Below, piece after piece: positions 25,372 through 35,065 of a DNA stretch of 64,000 bases (position 1 is the stretch's first letter; every line of letters begins with the position of its first letter). The position numbers were made by a program, and so were the translations under genes. The DNA comes from Dehalococcoidia bacterium. GTDB taxonomy: Bacteria; Chloroflexota; Dehalococcoidia; Lucifugimonadales; Lucifugimonadaceae. The notes under the pieces were generated by a model. The model searched no databases. It was not told the origin of the DNA and saw only the letters and a list, made by a program, of their open reading frames with translations. The DNA lies in contig JAPYUX010000002.1 of NCBI GenBank assembly GCA_029940375.1, positions 145,880 to 209,879 on the forward strand, in the 5' to 3' direction.

Positions 25372-27003
25372 TTATTTTTCAATTAAGATCAATTTTATAC
25401 TATAATCTTTATTAAATTCTAATAATACTAATTTATATAATTTTTCGTTTAGGATCCTAGTTTTTTCTTCCCAAGATATTGTTGATTTTATTATTGATAA
25501 CAGTTCTTTGTTTGACTCTAAAGAATTTGAAATAAACTTAGTAATTTGGTTCTTTCGACTTGGATTAGAAATAGATATTTGAGTTTCATATTTCTTTGAA
25601 TAATCGTCTTTATCAATAAAATACAATATAGATATAATATTTTTGTTTTTGATTTTTATATTTAGATTCTCTTCTGTTTTATAGAAATTGTTATTTCTAA
25701 GTACAATTTCATCAGTCAAATTGATGGATTCAATTTTTTTAATTTTATTTTTATTTATTTCTAATTGATCACCATTATTTAGAACATAAATGTTTTTTTC
25801 TTTTACACCTGATTTTTCAGCGATTTTTTTATGAGCATTTAACATTATGCTATTACCGTGCATAGGTATAAGATATGTAGGATTTAATTTTTTAATTGTT
25901 TCTGATAAATCTCCACTATAAGAATGACCTGAAACATGCAGTACAGAGTTTGGGTTACTAAAATTAACACTTGCTCCCAAAAAATGTAAATTATGAATCA
26001 CATTCGCCACTACTTTTTCGTTTCCAGGTATTATAGACGAAGACATTAACACGATGTCATTATTGTTTAATTGTAAATCTTTATATTTTTTTTGTGATAA
26101 TCTGTTCAGAACTGAAAATTCTTCTCCCTGTGATCCAGTAACAAAATATATTACTTCTTTATTTGAAATTTGTTTTGATTGTTTTAAATTGATTAGTACT
26201 GATTCCTCATTATTTAATATATTGAGTTTTTTAGATATTGATAGATTTCTGTTATATGTGCTACCAAGCACAACGATTTTTTTGTTTAGTTTTTTTGCTA
26301 CATTAATAGCTATTTGTAATCGTGAAATTTGTGAAGCAAAAGTGCATACAATTATTCTAGATGAATGACTAAAATATTTTTCGAATCCCTTTTCGATCTC
26401 TTTTTCAGATATTTTCTTTGATTTTATTATAGAATTTGTTGAATCTGTCAATAAAACGTCACACTTATTACCAATGGTTTTGTTAACTTTATCAAAGTTA
26501 GTATTTTCTCCAAAAACAGGAGTATTATCTATTCTGAAGTCTCCTGTATGAACTATATTAGTACTTTTAGTTTTTATAATAAGTCCACATGAATCTGGTA
26601 TTGAATGAACTACTGGGAACCAACTGATTGAAAAAGAATTAAAATCATATTTTTTATTTATTTCTATTTCTTTTATTTGATTTAATTGATTTTTATTTAG
26701 TTTTTTCTTTAATATTTCTTTTGTTAGTGAATAACAAAAAATTGGAACTTTAAGAAAGTCTAATTTTGGTAATGCTCCAATATGATCCTCATGCCCATGT
26801 GTTATAAATATCCCTTTGATTTTTTCTCGTTGGGAGTATATGTATTCTAAATCTGGGAGAATTATATCTATATCTTTATCATCTGCAGAAAATTTAATAC
26901 CTGCATCTATTATGAATATTTCTTTATTGATTTCGAAAAGTAGAGTGTTTTTTCCTACTTCTCCAAAACCTCCTATAGGAGTTATAGTAATTTTATCGTT
27001 CAT
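25372..27003 (-). CDS. rnj: Ribonuclease J
   Basis: RNase J is a 5'-3' exonuclease and endonuclease for mRNA decay and rRNA maturation. The 543-aa protein starts with ITPIGGFGEVGKN. Its beta-lactamase zinc motif is THGHEDHIGALP; the beta-CASP motifs include TDSTN, TGSQGEE and the late GHSYSGDL and PMHGN. The C-terminal domain is shorter and AT-biased (rich in Asn, Lys, Ile). It follows acpP after 76 nt and precedes ftsK. The organism therefore likely uses the RNase J decay pathway together with PNPase (53064). Confidence 0.95.
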   Translation of the reverse strand: MNDKITITPIGGFGEVGKNTLLFEINKEIFIIDAGIKFSADDKDIDIILPDLEYIYSQREKIKGIFITHGHEDHIGALPKLDFLKVPIFCYSLTKEILKKKLNKNQLNQIKEIEINKKYDFNSFSISWFPVVHSIPDSCGLIIKTKSTNIVHTGDFRIDNTPVFGENTNFDKVNKTIGNKCDVLLTDSTNSIIKSKKISEKEIEKGFEKYFSHSSRIIVCTFASQISRLQIAINVAKKLNKKIVVLGSTYNRNLSISKKLNILNNEESVLINLKQSKQISNKEVIYFVTGSQGEEFSVLNRLSQKKYKDLQLNNNDIVLMSSSIIPGNEKVVANVIHNLHFLGASVNFSNPNSVLHVSGHSYSGDLSETIKKLNPTYLIPMHGNSIMLNAHKKIAEKSGVKEKNIYVLNNGDQLEINKNKIKKIESINLTDEIVLRNNNFYKTEENLNIKIKNKNIISILYFIDKDDYSKKYETQISISNPSRKNQITKFISNSLESNKELLSIIKSTISWEEKTRILNEKLYKLVLLEFNKDYSIKLILIEK

Positions 27004-27079
27004 TTATATCTTCTATAGTGAAATTGGCCTGCAAGGAGGATTACAATTATGGGACAAAAGTAGTAAGTAGGAAATGATT

Positions 27080-27334
27080 TTATTCAATCCCTTTTGATGT
27101 TATAAAATCTACCGCGTTTTGAACTGTTCTGATATTTTCTGCGTCTTCATCTGATATTTCTATAGTTTGACCATCAGTGCTAAATTCTTCTTCAAGAGCC
27201 ATAATCAATTCAACTACATCTAGAGAATCTGCTTCTAAGTCTTCTGTAAAAGAAGATTCAGGTTTTATATCTTCAATATCAACACTAAGTTTTTCTGCTG
27301 TTATTTCTTGAATTTTTTCTAAAACTGACGCCAT
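27080..27334 (-). CDS. acpP: Acyl carrier protein
   Basis: AcpP is an 84-aa acidic carrier of fatty acyl chains. The phosphopantetheine attachment serine is in the motif [10 protein letters not shown] (near residue 39). The start is the ATG at 27334, with GGAGG about 5 nt upstream; the in-frame TTG at 27346 overlaps that Shine-Dalgarno and is not used. It follows nusB and fabD, a common fatty-acid grouping. Expression is probably high, given the strong ribosome binding site. Confidence 0.97.
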   Translation of the reverse strand: MASVLEKIQEITAEKLSVDIEDIKPESSFTEDLEADSLDVVELIMALEEEFSTDGQTIEISDEDAENIRTVQNAVDFITSKGIE

Positions 27335-27407
27335 TATTTCCTCCAAATTATCTTATGATATGCATTTATGCACAAGTATTAATGTTATTTAATAATCCTA
27401 CAAAAGT

Positions 27408-27875
27408 CTATCGTACCATAGAGTGTAAAACTCCGTTTATAAAGTTTTTTGACGAATCTGAACCAAAAATGTTAGCCAATTCAACAGCTTCATTTACGAC
27501 TACACCTACAGGAGCTTTTTGATTTACTTTCATTTCTGAAATTGCCATTCTTAAAATAGATAGATCAACAATCGAAATTCTACCAAAATTTTTATCGTCA
27601 ACATGTTCCAAAATTTTTTCATCAATAATATTTTCATTGTCTATGGCATACTGAAAAATTAATTTTGCCATTGTTTTTCTTTCTTTAGAACATTTTTCAT
27701 AATAGTCAGATGTTTTAATGAGATCTATATTTTTAGTTTTTGATATTTCTGATTCATAAATTGATTGAACAACTGCGGCTCTAAGCATTCTTTGTCCATG
27801 TATTTTTATTGAATTTTGTTCTGAGATAAAACTGCCTTCAACCAATTTGTTCAGTTTATCTTCTGAATTTTTCAT
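27408..27875 (-). CDS. nusB: Transcription antitermination factor NusB
   Basis: NusB binds boxA RNA with S10 and supports rRNA antitermination. The 155-aa protein is alpha-helical and carries the family core DLSILRMAISEM followed by PVGVVVNEAVELANIFGS and the closing FINGVLH. The N-terminal part is less conserved but has RMLRAAVVQSIYE. It is 5 nt from fabD and 61 nt from acpP. Its placement among fatty-acid genes is unusual but seems to be simple operon packing. Confidence 0.93.
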   Translation of the reverse strand: MKNSEDKLNKLVEGSFISEQNSIKIHGQRMLRAAVVQSIYESEISKTKNIDLIKTSDYYEKCSKERKTMAKLIFQYAIDNENIIDEKILEHVDDKNFGRISIVDLSILRMAISEMKVNQKAPVGVVVNEAVELANIFGSDSSKNFINGVLHSMVR

Positions 27876-27880
27876 TGTAT

Positions 27881-28816
27881 CTATATGCTTGATTCTAAGT
27901 AATCCAATACTGCATCATAATTTCCAATGTTCTTGACATCTATATCAGAGTTGATTCTTTTTAACATAGAAGAAAGAACATTTCCTGGACCTAATTCGTA
28001 AAATGTTTCAACTCCCTCTTTAATCATATATTCAATAGAATCGCTCCACATTACACAGTTTTGTAATTGCGTCTTTAGCTCTGATTTGAGGGTCATTTTA
28101 TCAGTAATGGGTAAGGCATTAGTATTTCCAATTATTGGGATGTCTGGGTCTTCAAATTGAGTTTCATCAATAACTTCATCCAAGTTTTTTTGTGCAGAAG
28201 ACATTAATGCTGAATGAAATGCTCCACTTACTTGTAAAGGTATTGCTTTTTTGGCTCCAAATCTTGAAGCTAGGTCCATAGCATTTATAAGATTATTTTT
28301 TTCTCCAGCAATTATAATCTGATTTGTAGTGTTAACATTAGAAAGATAAGTTCCTGATTCCAAACACACTTCCTTAACGGTGCTTTTGTCTATACCCACT
28401 ATTGCAGCCATTCCTCCTGGAGCCTCCTGACATGCTTTTTCCATTAATTCTCCTCTTTTAGAAACTAAATTGATCGTTTCTTTTAGTCCTAGAGCTCCAG
28501 CTGTTGCCAAAGAACTGTATTCTCCTAAGCTATGTCCGGCGGTATAATTAGGTAGCTGCATTCTTCCTACTTCTGATTCAATTGCTTTCCAAGCTGCTAA
28601 TGAAACTGTGGCTATCGCTGGTTGAGCATTTTCAGTTCTAGTTAATTCTTCTTTATCTCCGTTAAATATAATACTGGATAATTTTTTACCTAATATTTCG
28701 TCTGCTTCGTCAAAAACATCTCTTGCTGCTCGACTATTTTTATATAGATCAAGTCCCATACCAGGGCTTTGAGAAGCTTGTCCTGGGAACACAAAAGCTA
28801 TTTTACTATCTATCAT
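27881..28816 (-). CDS. fabD: Malonyl CoA-acyl carrier protein transacylase
   Basis: FabD loads malonyl groups onto AcpP for fatty acid elongation. The 311-aa protein shows the start FVFPGQASQSPGMG, the nucleophile motif GHSLGEYSSL (Ser near 93), the catalytic Arg region and the His in VSGAFHSALM. It is upstream of nusB and acpP in the same unit. fabH, fabF and fabG are not present in the window. Confidence 0.97.
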   Translation of the reverse strand: MIDSKIAFVFPGQASQSPGMGLDLYKNSRAARDVFDEADEILGKKLSSIIFNGDKEELTRTENAQPAIATVSLAAWKAIESEVGRMQLPNYTAGHSLGEYSSLATAGALGLKETINLVSKRGELMEKACQEAPGGMAAIVGIDKSTVKEVCLESGTYLSNVNTTNQIIIAGEKNNLINAMDLASRFGAKKAIPLQVSGAFHSALMSSAQKNLDEVIDETQFEDPDIPIIGNTNALPITDKMTLKSELKTQLQNCVMWSDSIEYMIKEGVETFYELGPGNVLSSMLKRINSDIDVKNIGNYDAVLDYLESSI

Positions 28817-28923
28817 ATTTGTAAACTTTCTTACTATCTAAAGTTGCTCATTGTCCTATTGTTTCCTTTTTTTTGTATTTTTTCAATAAAATCAGATACA
28901 AAATATGATTAAAATAGGGATTT

Positions 28924-29352
28924 TTATTTTCTATTACATATCTCGCATCTTACTGTAATCGGAATTTGGGTGTATAGAGATTCAAAAACACAGTGTGAAA
29001 CATTTATAATGTTTTTTTTGTCAATAAAGTTAATGTTTTCATCTTTATTTTCAATCATTGTTGATAAAAATTTCTTTGATGAGATCAAATCCTTATTATA
29101 GGGGAAATATTCATCATCAAATTTTGTATAGAAATTTAAATTTATTTCTTCTAAACAAATATGACAAATAGTAACAAAATCACCTATCGCAGAACCATTT
29201 ACCCAAATTGAGCAATCTGTTTTGATTAGTTTAATTTTTCCAATAACCGAATTGAAATATACATCACCTCGTCTAAGTTCTAACTGATTGAAAGAATCCT
29301 CTATAGTGTATCCAATATTGCTTTTTAATAATCCTGATACGTTGTAAATCAT
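28924..29352 (-). CDS. DUF177 (YceD) family protein
   Basis: This 142-aa protein resembles YceD/DUF177, which is linked to 23S rRNA or ribosome assembly and is normally encoded just before rpmF. Visible features are the LRRGDVYFNSVIG region, the CHICLEE Cys pair (the CxRC-like metal or structural motif) and a C-terminal CEICNRK. AGGA precedes the ATG. The following 107 nt (28817-28923) do not contain an rpmF gene, so the usual partner is missing here. It starts the fabD-nusB-acpP run and is divergent from ruvC. Confidence 0.75.
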   Translation of the reverse strand: MIYNVSGLLKSNIGYTIEDSFNQLELRRGDVYFNSVIGKIKLIKTDCSIWVNGSAIGDFVTICHICLEEINLNFYTKFDDEYFPYNKDLISSKKFLSTMIENKDENINFIDKKNIINVSHCVFESLYTQIPITVRCEICNRK

Positions 29353-29469
29353 TTTTTCCTAAATAAAATTAAATTATAAATAATTTCGAATCAATTTTCT
29401 TATAAAAGTCAACAAAGTTGAATCTAATGTTTATAAATATATAATTTATATAAAAATTTTAATATCACA

Positions 29470-29955
29470 ATGAAAATTTTAGGAGTTGATCCAAGCTTAT
29501 CAAATACAGGCTACGGCTTGTTAGACGTAAATGGAAAAAAATTAATTCCTATAGAAGGGGGTGTTATTAAAACCAAAAAAATAGACCCCTTAGAAATAAG
29601 ACTTTCTATAATTTTTGAGAATTTCAATGATTTGTTATTGAAATTCTCCCCTGATTGTTTGGCAGTTGAAGACCTACACTCTAGACCTAGATTTCCAAAA
29701 ACATCTATACTTATGGGCCATGCAAGAGGAGTTATTATTATGAGCGCAGGCTTGAACAAAATACCAGTTTATAATTATCAACCTACACGAGCAAAAAATG
29801 TAGTAACAGGATCAGGAAGAGCTGATAAAACACAGGTTATGAATTCTGTGGCTAAGATATTAAATAACAAAAATTTATTAAAAAATGAGCATGTCGCTGA
29901 TGCCTTTTCAATTGCAATCTGTCATTCTATAATCGCGGATTCAAAAAGTTTGTAG
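29470..29955 (+). CDS. ruvC: Crossover junction endodeoxyribonuclease RuvC
   Basis: RuvC resolves Holliday junctions by paired nicks. The 161-aa protein opens with ILGVDPSLSNTGYG (catalytic Asp7). The acidic Glu lies in VEDLHSRP and the final catalytic Asp in EHVADAFSIAICH. It is followed by ruvA after 7 nt and ruvB after that, giving the full ruvCAB set. Confidence 0.96.
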   Translation: MKILGVDPSLSNTGYGLLDVNGKKLIPIEGGVIKTKKIDPLEIRLSIIFENFNDLLLKFSPDCLAVEDLHSRPRFPKTSILMGHARGVIIMSAGLNKIPVYNYQPTRAKNVVTGSGRADKTQVMNSVAKILNNKNLLKNEHVADAFSIAICHSIIADSKSL

Positions 29956-29962
29956 GTGAAAA

Positions 29963-30595
29963 ATGATTTCTTTTCTTCAAGGGAATGTAAAAAAATTTTT
30001 GTTTGATCCCAAAAGGATCATATTGCTAGTTAATGATGTTGGTTATGAAATATATATTCCTGAATATCTTAGTGATGTTCTATTTGAAAATGGAATTGAA
30101 GAAAATTCATATGTTAGTTTGGAAATATATTATCATGTAACGGAACGACAGCCGAAACCATTACTGGTTGGGTTCCTTAATTCACGAGATAAGAATTTTT
30201 TTGAACAATTGATACAAGTTGAAGGAATTGGACCTCTAAAAGCGGCAAATTCTTTGGTTTTTCCAATAAACAATATTGCTCACGCCATAGAATCAGAAGA
30301 TTTCACACTCTTAGAACAGATGCCTGGAATAGGTAGTAGGGCAGCACAAAAAATAGTCGCAACTTTGAAAGGAAAAGTTTTAGATAAAACATTAAATTAT
30401 GAATTTAATAATAATAAAACTAAAATATCAGATTCAATTTTTGAAGATTCAAAATCAGCCTTAGTTGGACTTGGATACAGATCGAACGAAGCGATAAATG
30501 AAATAAACACTGCTGTTACAAATATAAAAAATTTAGATAAATTAACCGTTGAAATTTTGCTAAGAGAAGTTTTTAGAAAAAACAAAAAACAATAA
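29963..30595 (+). CDS. ruvA: Holliday junction branch migration protein RuvA
   Basis: RuvA is the tetrameric protein that binds four-way junctions and recruits RuvB. The 210-aa protein has the N-terminal OB fold (GNVKKFLFD...VNDVGYEIYIP). Two helix-hairpin-helix motifs follow (VEGIGPLKAAN and MPGIGSRAAQKIV), and a C-terminal RuvB-binding domain (ALVGLGYRSNEA). AGGTG precedes the ATG. It lies between ruvC and ruvB. Confidence 0.97.
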   Translation: MISFLQGNVKKFLFDPKRIILLVNDVGYEIYIPEYLSDVLFENGIEENSYVSLEIYYHVTERQPKPLLVGFLNSRDKNFFEQLIQVEGIGPLKAANSLVFPINNIAHAIESEDFTLLEQMPGIGSRAAQKIVATLKGKVLDKTLNYEFNNNKTKISDSIFEDSKSALVGLGYRSNEAINEINTAVTNIKNLDKLTVEILLREVFRKNKKQ

Positions 30596-30597
30596 AT

Positions 30598-31671
30598 ATG
30601 ACCCAAGACTTAAATAACAATAAAGAAGAATCCAAAGAAATAATTTTTTCACAAAGTAATGAATTATTAGATAAGAAACCAGATGAAAACGAATCAATAA
30701 ATTATAATTTTCTTAGACCTCAAACATTTGATGATTTTATTGGCCAAAGCAAAGTCAAGCAATCTATTTCAATAGCCGTTTCAGCAGCTAAAGAAAGAAA
30801 AGAATCATTGGATCATGTCCTTTTTTACGGTCCTCCCGGATTAGGAAAAACAACGTTATCACAAATTATTGCAAAACAAAGTTTCGCTGATTATACCCAT
30901 TTGTCAGGGCCTACGATAGAAAGAGCTGCAGATCTAGTAGGAATTCTAACCCATTTAAAAGAGAACGAAGTACTGTTCATAGATGAAATACATCGTATAC
31001 CTAAAAAAGTTGAAGAATATTTATATACAGCAATGGAAGATTATAGAATAGATTTTCCAACTGGGAGTGGATCATTTGCTCAGACCATGAATATGAAACT
31101 TGAACCTTTTACATTAATAGGTGCTACAACAAGACCTGGCCTTTTGAGCTCTCCTCTAAGAGACAGGTTTGGGCTTTCTTATCACTTAGATTTTTATGAA
31201 TATAATGAACTTACTGTAATAGTACAAAATTCTTCTAAAATATTAAATTTACAAATTGATGAACAATCAGCGTTAGAAATAGCAAAAAGATCAAGAGGTA
31301 CTCCAAGAATTGCAAATAGATTATTAAGAAGAATTAGAGATTATATACAAGTAAAAAATAAAAAGAAAATTGATTTAAGATCCATAAATGAATCTTTAGA
31401 AATAGAAGGAGTAGATAATTTAGGCTTAGACAGATTGGATAGATCTTACATAAAAATTTTATCTGAAAATTTTAGAGGAGGTCCAGTGGGAATTGAAGCA
31501 ATTACCGCATCATTAAATGAAGACCAATTGACACTTATTGATGTTGTAGAACCTTTTTTATTAAAAATAGGTTTTTTGCTTAGAACTGCTCAAGGAAGAA
31601 AATTAACAAATATCGCATACGAACAAATTGGGAAAAACCCACCAATGAATCGCCAAGATGAATTAATTTAA
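30598..31671 (+). CDS. ruvB: Holliday junction branch migration helicase RuvB
   Basis: RuvB is the hexameric AAA+ motor of branch migration. The 357-aa protein begins with a charged extension of about 35 residues, then LRPQTFDDFIGQ. Walker A is GPPGLGKTT, Walker B LFIDEIHR, sensor 1 GATTRPG and the arginine finger region RDRF. The C-terminal winged helix reads GPVGIEAI and RTAQGR. It starts 2 nt after ruvA. Confidence 0.98.
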   Translation: MTQDLNNNKEESKEIIFSQSNELLDKKPDENESINYNFLRPQTFDDFIGQSKVKQSISIAVSAAKERKESLDHVLFYGPPGLGKTTLSQIIAKQSFADYTHLSGPTIERAADLVGILTHLKENEVLFIDEIHRIPKKVEEYLYTAMEDYRIDFPTGSGSFAQTMNMKLEPFTLIGATTRPGLLSSPLRDRFGLSYHLDFYEYNELTVIVQNSSKILNLQIDEQSALEIAKRSRGTPRIANRLLRRIRDYIQVKNKKKIDLRSINESLEIEGVDNLGLDRLDRSYIKILSENFRGGPVGIEAITASLNEDQLTLIDVVEPFLLKIGFLLRTAQGRKLTNIAYEQIGKNPPMNRQDELI

Positions 31672-31710
31672 TTTATTAAACTGATTAAACAATATATAAA
31701 TGATAATTTT

Positions 31711-32601
31711 ATGAAAATAGATGGAATACACTACATGATGCCCACAGTATTCAACGATTCTGATTCTATTGATATTGACTCCATGATTAATATAGCAAAT
31801 TATGCAAAAAAATCTGGATGTGTTGGATTGGTTTTGTTGGGAGTAATGGGTGAAGCACATAGGATGAATGAAAGTGAGAAAATTTTTTTATTAAAAGAAA
31901 TATCTAATGTATCCAGAGAATCCAAGATTTTATTAACCGTAGGAGTAAGTGCAGAAAGTGGATATTTAGCCTCTTCGTTTGCGACTAAAGCTTCTGAATT
32001 AGGTGCTAATCAAGTAATGCTTGCTCCTCCGACAATGAAAAAACCAAATGAACAAATCCTGTACCGATACTATAAAGATGTGAATGATTCTATTTCAAAA
32101 AATACATCTTTGGTTGTACAAGATTTACCTGACCAATCAGGAGTTTATATGTCTCCAGAATTCATGATACATCTTGATAACAATCTTGAAAAAATAAATT
32201 CAATCAAATTAGAAGATCCGCCAACTCCAAAAAAAATAACAAAAATAATGAATTTGAAATCTGATAAACTTAAAATTTTTGGTGGTTTAGGAGGATTATT
32301 CTTTTTTGAAGAACTCTTGCGGGGAGCATCAGGTACAATGACGGGATTCTCTTTTACTGAAATATTAGTACAGATTTATAATTACTTTGAAGAAAATAAA
32401 TATAAAGAAGCAAAATTATTATTTTATAAGTGGTTGCCATTAATCCGTTACGAAAATTCTGTAGGAATTTCTTTAGCAATCAGAAAAGAAATACTTAGAC
32501 AAAGAAAGATTATTAAATATTCCAATGTTAGATATCCCACCCCATCTATTGATTTAGAAGACATAAATGAATTGGAACAAATTTTAAAGGATTATATTTA
32601 G
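31711..32601 (+). CDS. DapA/NAL-superfamily lyase or aldolase paralogue
   Basis: This 296-aa TIM-barrel protein belongs to the dihydrodipicolinate synthase/N-acetylneuraminate lyase superfamily. The Schiff-base lysine lies in SIKLEDPPTP and the substrate loop in LGVMGEAHRM. The tyrosine of the usual YNxP motif is replaced by Gln (VVQDLPDQSG), which is also seen in an uncharacterised subgroup of such proteins. The genuine dapA is at 57154, so this copy likely acts on another 2-keto acid. It starts 39 nt after ruvB and overlaps the convergent GNAT gene by 4 nt. Confidence 0.85.
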   Translation: MKIDGIHYMMPTVFNDSDSIDIDSMINIANYAKKSGCVGLVLLGVMGEAHRMNESEKIFLLKEISNVSRESKILLTVGVSAESGYLASSFATKASELGANQVMLAPPTMKKPNEQILYRYYKDVNDSISKNTSLVVQDLPDQSGVYMSPEFMIHLDNNLEKINSIKLEDPPTPKKITKIMNLKSDKLKIFGGLGGLFFFEELLRGASGTMTGFSFTEILVQIYNYFEENKYKEAKLLFYKWLPLIRYENSVGISLAIRKEILRQRKIIKYSNVRYPTPSIDLEDINELEQILKDYI

Positions 32602-33197
32602 TTCTTTTTTTTATAAATCAATTTTTTATAAAAAGACTTTTGGATTTCGGGACTTTCAAAACAAATGGCATCTTCTCTGAAATTTTTATAAGGATAATAA
32701 TTTTTTCTTATACTTGTTATTTTAAATAAATATTTTTTATATAAATTCATTGCAGATATATTAGAGTTCCTACATTCCAGTAATATTTTTTTTGAACCAC
32801 TTTCGATACTGTATTTAACGCATAATAAAAATAATTGCTCTCCTATTCCTTGTTTTCTATATGTATCTATTACTCCTATTTGTTCTATATGCATTTCATC
32901 TAAAATTATCCAAACTTTTGCATACCCAATTATCAAATCATCATAATTAATATTTATTTCTAATTCATTTTTTGTGTTTGAAAATAAATTGTAAATATTT
33001 TTTATAAAGGTGTTAAATTTTCTTTGATTTTTTTTTCTCTTTTCAATTGTACAAACAAATATTTTTTTACTTTCTTTTTTAATTTCCTCATTAAAGTTAG
33101 TTTTAAGATTATCCATTGTAAAAATATGAGATTCTATTTTCGACAATTCTTTTGCATCATTATTAACTACATTTCTATATTTTGCTTCTGCCTTCAT
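32598..33197 (-). CDS. GNAT-family N-acetyltransferase, RimI-like
   Basis: This is a 199-aa protein. The C-terminal half carries the GNAT acetyl-CoA motif RKQGIGEQLF, followed by LLECRNSNISAMNLYKKY and RKNYYPYKNFREDAICFE, which is the pattern of RimI (ribosomal protein S18 N-terminal acetylation). The N-terminal half is longer and more basic than in RimI and includes a stretch (about 50-85) with no recognisable match. The target is uncertain. It is divergent from the ABC exporter genes. Confidence 0.8.
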   Translation of the reverse strand: MKAEAKYRNVVNNDAKELSKIESHIFTMDNLKTNFNEEIKKESKKIFVCTIEKRKKNQRKFNTFIKNIYNLFSNTKNELEININYDDLIIGYAKVWIILDEMHIEQIGVIDTYRKQGIGEQLFLLCVKYSIESGSKKILLECRNSNISAMNLYKKYLFKITSIRKNYYPYKNFREDAICFESPEIQKSFYKKLIYKKKN

Positions 33198-33304
33198 AAT
33201 TTAGTTTTTTCCGGTAATGAATTATGTTGTTTTATTTTATTTTATTAAGAGTATAATAAATTTAGCTATTTTGTATTTTACAAAAAATAATAAAATGATA
33301 ATTT

Positions 33305-35065
33305 ATGAGCATCAGTAGAAATTTAGTTCGCATAATTAAAATTCCTCTACGCGACAACAAGAGAGATTTGGCCATCTCTATCATTGCTATTATTTTTACA
33401 GCTTCCTTGCAAATGTCTATACCTTATTTTCTTGGACTTTCTATAGATAAGGCTTTCGATGGTAATATACAACAAGATTTAAGCATTACCCCTTTTATCC
33501 AAATAGGGATACTCGTTTTTGTTCTTTCTTTTTTAAGAGGTATTTTTCATTATTTTCATATGTTCACAGGAGAAAAAATAGGACAATCTATTGCTTTTAA
33601 ACTTAGGAAATCTTATTTTGATAAGCTACAAAATCTATCTTTTTCATTTCATGATACAGTTCATACTGGAGACTTAATAACTAAAGGAATTATTGATATT
33701 GAAGGAGTACGGTTATTTGTTAACACAGGTATATTAAGATTTTTTATGTTAGGAATCTTTATATTGACAGGAGCTATCTTGGTTTTGAGAATAGATTTAA
33801 TGTTGGGGCTATTGGCATTATCATTTATTCCATTTATTGGAATTGTGTCTAGCGTGTCCCGGTTGAGCTTGAGACAAAATTGGATAAGGCTTCAAGCACA
33901 ATTAGGAATATTAACTAGAGTAATGGACGAAAATTTATCAGGAGTGAGATTAGTAAGATCTTTCATGAGACAAAAATATGAACTTCAAAAATTCTCTATA
34001 GCTTCTTCGGTAGTTAGAAAAACAACGTTTAGGCAAATTTTTATAAAAAGTACTTCAATATCGTTAAATAGTTTTATGTTTTTGATTTCTATGAGCTTGG
34101 TGATTTATTTTGGTGCTCTAAGTGTTATAGACCAAACCATTACAATAGGTGAACTTGCAGCATTAATAGCTTTCATGAGCATTTTACAAGGTCCAGTTAG
34201 ACATATCGGTCAGCTGGTAAATTCAATTGCAAGAGCATCAGCAGCATCTTCGAGATTATATGATGTACTTGATCATACTATAGAGGTCAAGAATAATCAA
34301 AAATCTATAAAATTTAATGATCCAATAGAAGAAATTAAAATTGAAAACCTCAGTTTTTCTTATGGAAAAAATGAAGTTCTGACCAATATATCTTTCTCAG
34401 CAAATCCTAAACATTCAGTTGGTATTGTTGGTCCCCCTGGGGCAGGGAAGACTACATTGTCCCGATTGTTACCGAGATTTTATAATCTTAATTCTGGCCG
34501 AATATTATTGAATGGGATAAATATTGAAGATATTAATTTAGAATATTTAAGGAATTCTATAAATTTAGTTGATCAAGATTTATTTTTATTTTCAGATACA
34601 TTCAGAGAAAATGTAAGATTTGGGAGACCAACAGCAGATCAAAAAGAAATAAAATCATCAACTTTGAAAGCTCATATATATAATCATATAGATCAATTAC
34701 CTGAGCGATTTGAAACTATGATAGGAGAAAGAGGTGTTCAGCTTTCAGGAGGACAAAGGCAAAGACTTTCAGTTTCTAGAACATTTTTATATCACTCCAA
34801 AGTAGTGATTTTTGACGACTCCACTTCAGCAATAGATACACAAACTGAAAAAGAGATAAGAGATGAAATGAATGAATTAGGAGAAAATATATCTCTAATA
34901 GTAATAGCTCATAGAATTTCATCAGTAATGAATTTAGATGAAATCTTATATTTAGATAAAGGAACTATTTTGGAGAGAGGAAATCATAGAGAATTGATTA
35001 AATTAAATGGTAAGTATGCAAACCTTTATAAAATGCAAATCAATCCAGAATTGAGGGTTAGATAA
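33305..35065 (+). CDS. ABC exporter half-transporter, first subunit (degenerate ATP site)
   Basis: This 586-aa protein has six membrane helices (about residues 20-310) and a C-terminal nucleotide-binding domain. Walker A is GPPGAGKTT, the signature LSGGQRQR is canonical and the H-loop is IAHR. The Walker B sequence ends in Asp-Asp (VIFDDSTSAID) where the catalytic Glu should be. This Glu-to-Asp change is the mark of the non-hydrolysing site in heterodimeric exporters such as BmrCD and TM287/288. The partner gene follows directly with no gap. Substrates may be drugs, lipids or peptides. Confidence 0.93.
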   Translation: MSISRNLVRIIKIPLRDNKRDLAISIIAIIFTASLQMSIPYFLGLSIDKAFDGNIQQDLSITPFIQIGILVFVLSFLRGIFHYFHMFTGEKIGQSIAFKLRKSYFDKLQNLSFSFHDTVHTGDLITKGIIDIEGVRLFVNTGILRFFMLGIFILTGAILVLRIDLMLGLLALSFIPFIGIVSSVSRLSLRQNWIRLQAQLGILTRVMDENLSGVRLVRSFMRQKYELQKFSIASSVVRKTTFRQIFIKSTSISLNSFMFLISMSLVIYFGALSVIDQTITIGELAALIAFMSILQGPVRHIGQLVNSIARASAASSRLYDVLDHTIEVKNNQKSIKFNDPIEEIKIENLSFSYGKNEVLTNISFSANPKHSVGIVGPPGAGKTTLSRLLPRFYNLNSGRILLNGINIEDINLEYLRNSINLVDQDLFLFSDTFRENVRFGRPTADQKEIKSSTLKAHIYNHIDQLPERFETMIGERGVQLSGGQRQRLSVSRTFLYHSKVVIFDDSTSAIDTQTEKEIRDEMNELGENISLIVIAHRISSVMNLDEILYLDKGTILERGNHRELIKLNGKYANLYKMQINPELRVR

